Source: Facklamia sp964471435
GTDB taxonomy: Bacteria > Bacillota > Bacilli > Lactobacillales > Aerococcaceae
Reading direction: 5' to 3'
Assembly (NCBI GenBank): GCA_964471435.1
Contig: CAYYGA010000082.1
Location: 1-5,658, forward strand
Length of the DNA stretch: 5,658 bases
In this document: piece by piece, positions 1 through 4,820 of the stretch
Layout of the letters: each line of letters begins with the position of its first letter
How positions within the stretch are numbered: the stretch's first letter is position 1
Program-made: the position numbers and the translations under genes
Notes under the pieces: model-generated
Seen by the model: only the letters and a program-made list of their open reading frames with translations
Told to the model about the DNA's origin: nothing
Databases searched by the model: none

Positions 1-3
1 CAT
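1..3 (-). CDS. Start codon of a divergent gene that runs off the left edge (partial)
   Basis: The first three plus-strand bases, CAT, read as ATG on the minus strand. A near-perfect Shine-Dalgarno sequence, GAGGAGG, lies seven bases upstream of it, which is how a real Firmicutes gene start looks. Only the start codon is inside the window, so the product cannot be named. The gene is transcribed away from the transporter operon. It shares the roughly 480-base intergenic region with that operon, and the cre-like site over its promoter suggests a role tied to carbon metabolism. This is an inference from context only. Confidence 0.7.
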
Positions 4-10
4 TTGGTTT

Positions 11-17
11 CCTCCTC
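11..17 (-). promoter_or_regulatory. Ribosome binding site of the divergent minus-strand gene
   Basis: Read on the minus strand the bases are GAGGAGG, followed by the seven-base spacer AAACCAA and then ATG. Sequence and spacing are both close to ideal for a low-GC Gram-positive, and this is the main evidence that position 3 is a true start codon. Confidence 0.8.
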
Positions 18-32
18 AATCTTGATTCTAGC

Positions 33-61
33 ATTATACGAATACGTTTTCAATTACGAGT
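33..61 (-). promoter_or_regulatory. Candidate promoter of the divergent gene (perfect -10, poor -35)
   Basis: On the minus strand there is a perfect TATAAT at 38-33. A start site around position 26 would give a short leader of about 22 nt holding the GAGGAGG site. With a 17-base spacer the -35 hexamer would be ACTCGT (61-56), a very poor match to TTGACA, and I see no TGn extension of the -10. The promoter would therefore be weak or need an activator. It overlaps the cre-like site, so repression by CcpA is plausible. Confidence 0.5.
37..53 (-). promoter_or_regulatory. cre-like site (candidate CcpA operator)
   Basis: Read on the minus strand this is TTGAAAACGTATTCGTA. Against the Firmicutes cre consensus WTGNNARCGNWWWCAWW it fails at only one position (G in place of A at position 15), and the central CG is intact. 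It lies between the -10 and -35 positions of the divergent promoter and overlaps the -10 by two bases. This is the geometry of CcpA repression sites. The match is seen directly; binding by CcpA is inferred. It is about 435 bases from the transporter start, so control of that operon by this site is less likely. Confidence 0.5.
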
Positions 62-164
62 GTAAGGATACAGAGAATAAATTTAGTTTGTCTATAGCAG
101 ACTTATTATGAAAAATGATAAATGTCTTTTTTAGAAGAAGTGAAATTGAAGGGCTTTCTGTGAT

Positions 165-179
165 ATGTTACGATAACAT
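165..179. promoter_or_regulatory. Perfect short palindrome, candidate repressor operator
   Basis: The bases ATGTTACGATAACAT form two perfect 6-base arms (165-170 and 174-179) around the trinucleotide CGA. The size and symmetry fit the binding site of a dimeric helix-turn-helix regulator. On the minus strand it sits exactly between TTGAAT (188-183) and TATCAC (165-160), which are 17 bases apart and could be a weak alternative promoter for the divergent gene. It resembles a LacI-family operator but is one base short of a cre site. The regulator cannot be named. Confidence 0.4.
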
Positions 180-191
180 TAAATTCAAGAA

Positions 192-270
192 GGGAGGCGC
201 TCGTTGTAATGCTGAAAAAATGATGGGGTTTTAGAAGCTTAGTAAGCTATGCAGATAATAGGTGTCTCCC
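192..270 (+). other. Possible long-range RNA stem enclosing a small hairpin
   Basis: Bases 192-200 (GGGAGGCGC) can pair with 262-270 (GTGTCTCCC) as nine base pairs, two of them G-U, with a further U-G pair at 201/261. The enclosed 59 bases contain a perfect 5-bp hairpin, AGCTT at 236-240 and AAGCT at 244-248, with a three-base loop. A GC-rich closing stem is unusual in such AT-rich sequence. It matches no riboswitch or small RNA class I know, and I see no clear promoter in front of it and no U-tract after it. It may be chance or part of a longer leader. Confidence 0.25.
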
Positions 271-301
271 GACTCGAGAAAAGTAATCGACAATTATTCG
301 G

Positions 302-331
302 TTGATATTAACTCTTATTTAAGTAAATAAT
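302..331 (+). promoter_or_regulatory. Candidate promoter of the transporter operon
   Basis: TTGATA at 302-307 (5 of 6 against TTGACA) is followed after 18 bases by AATAAT at 326-331 (5 of 6 against TATAAT). This is the best sigma-A-like pair I found on the plus strand between the divergent gene and the binding-protein start. Transcription would begin near 338 and give a leader of about 150 nt that carries the hairpin at 341-355 and the inverted repeat at 365-396. Later -10-like strings (CATAAT at 387, TATACT at 466) lack a suitable -35 element. Confidence 0.4.
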
Positions 332-340
332 CTTACATTT

Positions 341-355
341 TCTACAAGCGGTAGA
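341..355 (+). repeat. Small inverted repeat (hairpin) in the operon leader
   Basis: TCTAC (341-345) and GTAGA (351-355) are perfect complements around the five-base loop AAGCG. It would fold just downstream of the predicted transcription start. No T-run follows, so it is not an intrinsic terminator. It could stabilise the 5' end of the mRNA or serve as a protein site; chance is possible at this size. Confidence 0.3.
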
Positions 356-364
356 CCTTGTCAA

Positions 365-396
365 TTAATTTATGTGAAAAAATGCACATAATTTAA
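365..396. promoter_or_regulatory. Large inverted repeat with CRP/FNR/Rex-like core
   Basis: Arms at 365-376 (TTAATTTATGTG) and 385-396 (CACATAATTTAA) match at 11 of 12 positions around the eight-base spacer AAAAAATG; the only mismatch is 369/392. The inner part reads TGTGA-N6-GCACA (373-388), one base from the TGTGA-N6-TCACA pattern known for CRP/FNR-family proteins (including ArcR in Firmicutes) and similar to the Rex site. It begins 122 bases before the operon's start codon and lies downstream of the candidate promoter at 302-331. If that promoter is right, a bound protein would block elongation; otherwise the repeat may act as an RNA hairpin. The partner protein is not known. Confidence 0.45.
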
Positions 397-475
397 ACAG
401 CGCTTTTCCGACCCATCGTTTTTTTGTTCTGCATTTTAGTAAGAAAATCAGTCACTAAAAAAACCTATACTATTT

Positions 476-480
476 GGAGG
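476..480 (+). promoter_or_regulatory. Ribosome binding site that fixes the binding-protein start
   Basis: GGAGG is followed by six bases and ATG at 487. This favours 487 over the in-frame TTG at 424, which has no Shine-Dalgarno sequence and would put 21 extra, partly basic residues in front of a complete signal peptide. Confidence 0.85.
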
Positions 481-486
481 AATATA

Positions 487-2109
487 ATGAAAAATTTATC
501 AATATTATTCAGTGCTTTACTTATATTGTCATCTGCACCTATAACGACTCTGGCTCAAGAAGACACAAGTAATGATCCAGAAGAAACAACTCAAATGGAA
601 GAAACACAAGAAGAAGTCGCAACTGAGGAAAATGCGCTTGAAGGGGGAACACTGACTTTACCTGTTCAAAGTGACCCAGATGTAATGAATCCTTTGTTTT
701 CATTCGATAGTACAACTGGAACAATTTTAAACAGTTTATATGATCCATTGTTTGATATTGTTGAAGGGGAAAATGTTTACCGTTTAGCAGAAGATTTACA
801 AGTGTCGGATGATTTCCTCACTTATACATTGACACTTAAAGAGGGTATGACTTGGCATGACGGTGAGCCGATTACTGCTGATGATGTGGTATTTACTATA
901 AATACTATCTTAGATGAAGAGCAGCAATCTTATAAGAGAGACTCGCTGATTATCAATGGTGAGCCAATTCAAGTAAGTGCAATTGATGATTTAACAGTGG
1001 AAATTACACTGCCGGAAGTTTCAGTACCTTTCGTTACAGATTTATCAAAAGTTACACCAATAGCATCACACGTTTTTGATGAAGGTGAAGTTATTATTGA
1101 AAGTGAGAAGAATCAAGATCCAGTAGGTTCAGGACCGTTTATGCTGAGTGAGGTTAGAAGCGGTGAATATGTACAAGTCAATCGCTATGAAGATTATTAC
1201 GGCGGCAGACCAATTTTAGATGATATTGTTTACCGTATTATTGCTGATCCGCAGGCATCGATGACTGCACTTCTCAATGAAGAAATTGATTATTTGAGTA
1301 TCTCTGCAGAAGATATGGAAACATTTGAGGATAATGAAGGTACTGAGGTTTATGTATATAATAACAACCGTGTATCGAACATGATTTTTAAATTAACTAA
1401 TGAAGATTTACAAAATATTAATGTTAGAAAAGCAATTGCTTATGGTACTAACCGGGATGAATTGATTCAAGGCAACTATGGTGAAACTGGTTTATCTGAG
1501 AAAGCCTACTCATTCTATCCGCCGGGAGCAATGTATTATACTGAAGATGTTGAAACCTATGACTACAATCCTGAGATGGCTCGTGAATTACTTGAAGAAG
1601 CAGGTTATGGGGAAGGGGATCTTAGTCTAACAATTGGTTATACTAATGCCAACCAACAACAGGAAACTTATGCATTAATTATGCAACAACAATTAGGCGA
1701 GATTGGTATTAATATTGAAGTAATACCGATGGAAAGAGGCGCATTTGTTCAAGAATTAGTCGACAGTACATCCACTGCTTTTGACCTGGCTTATAACTCT
1801 TATGCATTAGGGGAAGAACCGAGTAAATATGCACCATTGTTCTTATCGGGAAATCCTAACAACTTTATGGGATACGAAAATGAAAGAGTAGATGAGTTAT
1901 TTGCTGCAGGCGTAGTAGAAACAGACGAGAAAGCACGAGCAGATATTTATGAGGAAATTCAGCAGATTGTTTTAGAGGATATGGTTGTATTACCAATTGA
2001 CTATCCTCAAAACGTAGCAACTTTAAATGATAATATCCGTGGATTCGAAAATCCAGAATTAGGTAGATTCTTCAGTAACTTATCAGATATTTACTTTGTT
2101 GCTGACTAA
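487..2109 (+). CDS. Peptide/nickel-type ABC importer substrate-binding protein (SBP_bac_5 family), no lipobox cysteine
   Basis: This is the extracellular receptor of the ABC importer encoded downstream, 540 residues, a usual length for the family. Residues 1-23 form a signal peptide: short MKN start, hydrophobic core to about residue 16, and a possible signal peptidase I site at TLA|QE. Residues 24-52 are an acidic linker with 12 Asp/Glu and no Lys/Arg. The SBP_bac_5 fold starts at GGTLTLP (53-59) and includes the family region LAEDLQVSDDFLTYTLTL (100-117), the WHDGEPITADDVVFT block (123-137), and later VRKAIAYGTNRDELI. Peptide binding is most likely, and only two His residues were seen in the protein, which gives little support for nickel. 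Unusual for a Gram-positive binding protein, there is no cysteine anywhere, so it cannot be a lipoprotein. It would be secreted, or held by an uncleaved signal peptide. The family call is firm; the substrate is unknown. Confidence 0.93.
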   Translation: MKNLSILFSALLILSSAPITTLAQEDTSNDPEETTQMEETQEEVATEENALEGGTLTLPVQSDPDVMNPLFSFDSTTGTILNSLYDPLFDIVEGENVYRLAEDLQVSDDFLTYTLTLKEGMTWHDGEPITADDVVFTINTILDEEQQSYKRDSLIINGEPIQVSAIDDLTVEITLPEVSVPFVTDLSKVTPIASHVFDEGEVIIESEKNQDPVGSGPFMLSEVRSGEYVQVNRYEDYYGGRPILDDIVYRIIADPQASMTALLNEEIDYLSISAEDMETFEDNEGTEVYVYNNNRVSNMIFKLTNEDLQNINVRKAIAYGTNRDELIQGNYGETGLSEKAYSFYPPGAMYYTEDVETYDYNPEMARELLEEAGYGEGDLSLTIGYTNANQQQETYALIMQQQLGEIGINIEVIPMERGAFVQELVDSTSTAFDLAYNSYALGEEPSKYAPLFLSGNPNNFMGYENERVDELFAAGVVETDEKARADIYEEIQQIVLEDMVVLPIDYPQNVATLNDNIRGFENPELGRFFSNLSDIYFVAD

Positions 2110-2157
2110 TCAATTATTTAATAACTAGTCCTATAGTCAAATAAATGGGGTTAAATA
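2110..2157 (+). other. 48-base gap between binding-protein and permease genes
   Basis: This is the only real gap inside the operon. It holds an AT-only palindrome, TTATT-T-AATAA (2114-2124), and a weak 4-bp ACTA/TAGT repeat, but no GC-rich stem with a T-run, so I see no terminator and expect readthrough. A modest GGGG at 2147-2150 lies seven bases before the next ATG and is the weakest ribosome binding site of the operon. A weaker site here would fit the usual excess of binding protein over membrane components. Confidence 0.5.
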
Positions 2158-3108
2158 ATGCTCAGATTAATATTAAAAAGATTATTACAAGCGGTTCCTA
2201 TATTAATTGCCGTATCAATTTTTTCATTTTTATTAATGTGGCTAGCTCCAGGAGATCCATCTCAGGCTTATATTTCGCCTGAGATGGATTTAGTTAATTT
2301 GGAGCAGATACGGGAAAATTTAGGATTGAACGAATCCATCTATGTGCAATATTTTAGATGGTTGTCCAATTTATTTCAAGGAAACCTAGGATATTCTTTG
2401 TTAAATAAACGTCCGGTACTAACACAAATCCTAGAAAGGTTGCCGGCGACAATTGGATTAATGGGTAGCTCACTCTTATTTTCATTAATTATAGGAATTT
2501 TATTAGGGATTATTTCAGCAGCCAATTATCAAAAGGCTGTAGATCGAGTGATTAATTTTATTTGTTATGTTTTTATTTCAATACCCAGTTTCTGGTTTGC
2601 AATGCTTTTAATTTTATTTTTTTCACTAAGACTTAAACTTCTGCCGAGTGTCGGAATGCGGACAGTAGGAGTAAATTCTTTTTCGGACTTATTTCAACAT
2701 GCATTGATGCCGATAATTGTTTTGAGTTTGAATCGAATAGCTACAATTACTCGGTATGTTCGTTCGAGTATGATTGGGCAGTTAAATGAAGATTATGTCA
2801 CAGTTGTACTCGCTATGGGGGCGACTAGAGGCGAAATATTGTATAAGTATGTATTAAAAAATTCTTTATTGCCGATCATTACCTTGCTGGGATTATCGCT
2901 TCCCAATTTAGTTTCAGGAGCTTTTATTGTAGAAAGTATTTTTGGATGGCCGGGTATGGGGCAGTTGGGGATGAATGCTATTTTTAGTTTTGATTATCCT
3001 TTAATTATGGCAACAACCATGATGTCTTCGTTTATGTTAGTTTTAGGCAATTTAATCGCTGATACATTGTATGTGCTGGTCGATCCTAGAATTAAAGGAG
3101 CGATGTAG
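2158..3108 (+). CDS. ABC importer inner permease, DppB/OppB family
   Basis: This 316-residue membrane protein would form half of the transport channel, paired with the next gene's product. The start MLRLILKRLLQAVPILIAVS, a basic end leading into TM1 (about 9-29), followed by LAPGDP (29-34), is the classic beginning of DppB/OppB/NikB permeases. A soluble outer loop (about 35-95) follows, with an NLGLNESIYVQYFRWL-like stretch typical of the family, then five more hydrophobic segments, six in all. The cytoplasmic coupling loop that docks to the ATPases is at 211-240 (DYVTVVLAMGA..., with the invariant Gly at 221), and the family-typical FGWPGMGQL and VDPRI near the C-terminus are intact. The EAA positions read TVV, more divergent than the common RTA/EAA. 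The stop is one base before the next start codon, implying translational coupling. Length and motif order suggest an intact protein. Confidence 0.93.
   Translation: MLRLILKRLLQAVPILIAVSIFSFLLMWLAPGDPSQAYISPEMDLVNLEQIRENLGLNESIYVQYFRWLSNLFQGNLGYSLLNKRPVLTQILERLPATIGLMGSSLLFSLIIGILLGIISAANYQKAVDRVINFICYVFISIPSFWFAMLLILFFSLRLKLLPSVGMRTVGVNSFSDLFQHALMPIIVLSLNRIATITRYVRSSMIGQLNEDYVTVVLAMGATRGEILYKYVLKNSLLPIITLLGLSLPNLVSGAFIVESIFGWPGMGQLGMNAIFSFDYPLIMATTMMSSFMLVLGNLIADTLYVLVDPRIKGAM
3094..3100 (+). promoter_or_regulatory. Ribosome binding site that fixes the second permease start
   Basis: AAAGGAG, nine bases before the ATG at 3110, lies within the last codons of the upstream permease. It supports 3110 rather than the in-frame ATG at 3071, which has no such site and would add 13 residues unlike the family N-terminus. 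Confidence 0.8.
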
Positions 3109-3109
3109 A

Positions 3110-3970
3110 ATGAACAAACGTTTATTAACTAACTTAAGTGATGAAATAAAACGCAACCGTCTCACTCAGCTGGCAGTAGTTATGATTTTTTTACTGGTTG
3201 GGTTGGCAATTTTTGCGCCATTGTTTACTTCAGATCCTAATAAAATCGATGTCACAAATCGGAATTCAATGCCAAGTTTTGTACATCTTTTTGGAACAGA
3301 TGATTTAGGTCGGGATTATTTTTCCAGAGCTTTATACGGTGGACGTGTTTCGCTGACCGTTGGATTTCTTTCCGTTCTAATATCAACAACGGTAGGCACA
3401 GTAGTTGGTGTAATCAGTGGTTATTTCGGTGGGCTGATTGATAACCTCATCATGCGGGTTATTGATATTCTAATGAGTGTTCCCAATTTTTTCTTAATCG
3501 TTATATTGAATACTTATTTAAAACCAGGAATTCAAAATGTCATTCTAATTTTAGGATTATTGAGTTGGATGAGTTTAGCCCGCATTGTCCGCAGTGAAAC
3601 GCTAGCTCTCAAAACTCAGGACTTTGTTCAGTATTCTCAGGCGATTGGAAGCAAAACCAGCTTTATTATGATTCGCCACTTAATTTTGAATTTGATTCCG
3701 GTTATCATAGTATCCGCAACATTAAATATAGGCGGAGCTATATTAACGGAATCATCACTTAGTTTTTTTGGTCTAGGCGTGAGTCAGCCCACTGCATCAT
3801 GGGGGAGTATGTTAAATGATGCCAGGAATGCCATTTTGACCTCCCCTCATTTAGGATTTTATCCCGGACTGCTTATATTAATTACTGTTTTAAGTTTTAA
3901 TGTGCTGGGAGAAACATTGAGACAGGCTTTTGATGTAAGGTCCGGCATGAGTGCAGGGAGGCGGGTTTAA
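3110..3970 (+). CDS. ABC importer inner permease, DppC/OppC family
   Basis: This 286-residue protein is the second channel subunit. It has a basic cytoplasmic N-terminus (MNKRLLTNLSDEIKRNR) and a first membrane span at about 20-37 ending in FAPLFTSDP, the OppC_N-type opening. The family block HLFGTDDLGRDYFSRALYGGRVSL follows, then five more hydrophobic segments. Other DppC landmarks are SGYFGGLID, SVPNFF, ESSLSFFGLGV and ASWGSML. The ATPase-coupling loop is DFVQYSQAIGSKTSFIMIRHLILN (171-194); the invariant Gly180 is kept but the EAA residues are QYS. The length is on the short side of the family (about 280-300) and the gene looks complete. Its stop codon TAA shares an A with the ATG of the next gene, so translation is probably coupled. 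Family assignment is firm; substrate is not determined. Confidence 0.93.
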   Translation: MNKRLLTNLSDEIKRNRLTQLAVVMIFLLVGLAIFAPLFTSDPNKIDVTNRNSMPSFVHLFGTDDLGRDYFSRALYGGRVSLTVGFLSVLISTTVGTVVGVISGYFGGLIDNLIMRVIDILMSVPNFFLIVILNTYLKPGIQNVILILGLLSWMSLARIVRSETLALKTQDFVQYSQAIGSKTSFIMIRHLILNLIPVIIVSATLNIGGAILTESSLSFFGLGVSQPTASWGSMLNDARNAILTSPHLGFYPGLLILITVLSFNVLGETLRQAFDVRSGMSAGRRV

Positions 3971-4818
3971 TGAGTAATTTAATTGAAATAAAGGATTTGA
4001 AGATTTCCTTTACTACTAAAGACAGCTTAATTCAGGCAGTTGATAATATCAGTTTTTCTTTACATGAAGGTGAAATATTAGGGATCGTTGGAGAATCCGG
4101 AAGTGGTAAATCAGTGACTGCCTTATCGATTTTAAGACTTTTATCGTCGAATGCGACCATTGCTAATGGCAGTATCCTTTTCAAAAATGAAAATTTGCTA
4201 AATAAATCTAATGAAGTAATGCGTCATATACGAGGGAATAGAATTTCAATGATCTTTCAAGACCCAATGACTTCTTTGAATCCACTATTCACAATCGGCC
4301 GGCAAATTAATGATGTGATTCGAAGACATCAAAATGTTTCTTATAAAAAAGCTAAAACGATGGTGATTGAGAGTTTAAAAGATGTGGGAGTACCTTATCC
4401 GGATAAGCGCTATAACTCCTATCCTCATGAGTTTAGCGGTGGTATGCGTCAACGGGTAATGATTGCAATGGCCTTAGCCTGCCGTCCTGATCTACTGATT
4501 GCGGATGAACCGACTACTGCTTTAGATGTTTCTACTCAGAGTGAGATTTTGAGACTTTTATTAAAAATGAAAAATGACTTAGGAACTTCAATCATGTTGA
4601 TTACCCATGATTTAGGTGTAGTTGCCAATATGTGTTCACGTGTGATAGTAATGCGCCAAGGAAAAATTGTTGAAAGCGGAGGTGTTGAAGAAATTTTTAA
4701 TAATCCTCAACATCCCTATACAATTGAACTGCTTAATTCATTACCGTCAGTTTTGAATGCTAAAGAAATTAATACTTTAAACAAGTCTCAATCAAGTTTA
4801 GAAGCAGAAGAGAGGTAG
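3970..4818 (+). CDS. ABC importer ATPase, DppD/OppD family, short cysteine-free C-terminal tail
   Basis: This 282-residue cytoplasmic ATPase would power import together with the next gene's product. All catalytic elements are present: Walker A GESGSGKS (41-48), Q-loop Gln97 in IFQDPMTSLNP, signature FSGGMRQR (155-162), Walker B LLIADE (175-180, Asp179/Glu180), D-loop TALD (183-186) and H-loop His213. A start of the oligo_HPY tail (HPYTIELLNSLPSV) follows, but the protein then ends after a short polar tail. Family members of about 320-340 residues often carry a Cys-containing tail, known in some DppD/OppD proteins to hold an iron-sulfur cluster; here the tail has no cysteine. NikD/CntD-type ATPases are naturally short. 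AGGGAGG (3955-3961) lies eight bases before ATG, and the start overlaps the previous stop by one base. No frameshift is visible, so I read it as a natural short form. Confidence 0.93.
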   Translation: MSNLIEIKDLKISFTTKDSLIQAVDNISFSLHEGEILGIVGESGSGKSVTALSILRLLSSNATIANGSILFKNENLLNKSNEVMRHIRGNRISMIFQDPMTSLNPLFTIGRQINDVIRRHQNVSYKKAKTMVIESLKDVGVPYPDKRYNSYPHEFSGGMRQRVMIAMALACRPDLLIADEPTTALDVSTQSEILRLLLKMKNDLGTSIMLITHDLGVVANMCSRVIVMRQGKIVESGGVEEIFNNPQHPYTIELLNSLPSVLNAKEINTLNKSQSSLEAEER

Positions 4819-4820
4819 CT

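Larger units (their letters stand above)
4..486. other. Divergent intergenic region without a convincing gene
   Basis: This 483-base stretch separates two divergent gene starts. All frames are broken by frequent stops. The longest ATG-started frame I found, 115-234 plus (39 codons), has no ribosome binding site and no recognisable product. I see no tRNA, T-box sequence, CRISPR repeat, insertion-sequence end or convincing intrinsic terminator. The contents I can support are listed as separate entries: two candidate promoters, a cre-like site, two inverted repeats and two possible RNA stems. Small extra repeats are GTCT/AGAC at 90-102 and ATCGAC/GTTGAT (one G-U pair) at 286-306; neither is strong enough to call alone. 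Confidence 0.7.

Noticed and set aside
191..223. AGGGAGG followed by the four-codon frame MLKK and an overlapping ATG (possible leader peptide)
   Set aside because: Spacing of 11 bases is long, the frame is only four codons, and no attenuator-like terminator follows. The GGGAGG is equally explained by the long-range stem.
115..234. 39-codon open frame on the plus strand in the intergenic region
   Set aside because: It has no ribosome binding site and no recognisable product, and it would run through the palindrome and part of the stem. A chance frame is the simpler reading.
226..252. GTTTTAGA-AGCT-like string resembling a type II CRISPR repeat/tracrRNA start
   Set aside because: The resemblance is short, there is no repeat array or anti-repeat, and no cas gene is in the window.
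394..410. Possible second cre site around AGCGCTTTT upstream of the transporter
   Set aside because: Only the CG core and one half match; several conserved outer positions (TG and CA) fail on both strands.
410..425. CGA-CCCA-TCG followed by seven T as an intrinsic terminator
   Set aside because: The stem is only three base pairs, too weak for a terminator.
466..471. TATACT as a -10 box just before the binding-protein gene
   Set aside because: No -35 element at suitable spacing, and transcription would start inside or past the ribosome binding site.
424..486. Upstream in-frame TTG start of the binding-protein gene
   Set aside because: No Shine-Dalgarno sequence is in front of it. ATG at 487 has GGAGG at ideal spacing and begins a complete signal peptide.
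539..748. 69-codon open frame on the minus strand inside the binding-protein gene
   Set aside because: It lies antisense to a well-supported gene, and its protein has no recognisable domain; treated as a shadow.
3071..3109. Upstream in-frame ATG for the second permease
   Set aside because: It would overlap the first permease gene by 38 bases and add 13 residues unlike the family. AAAGGAG supports 3110.
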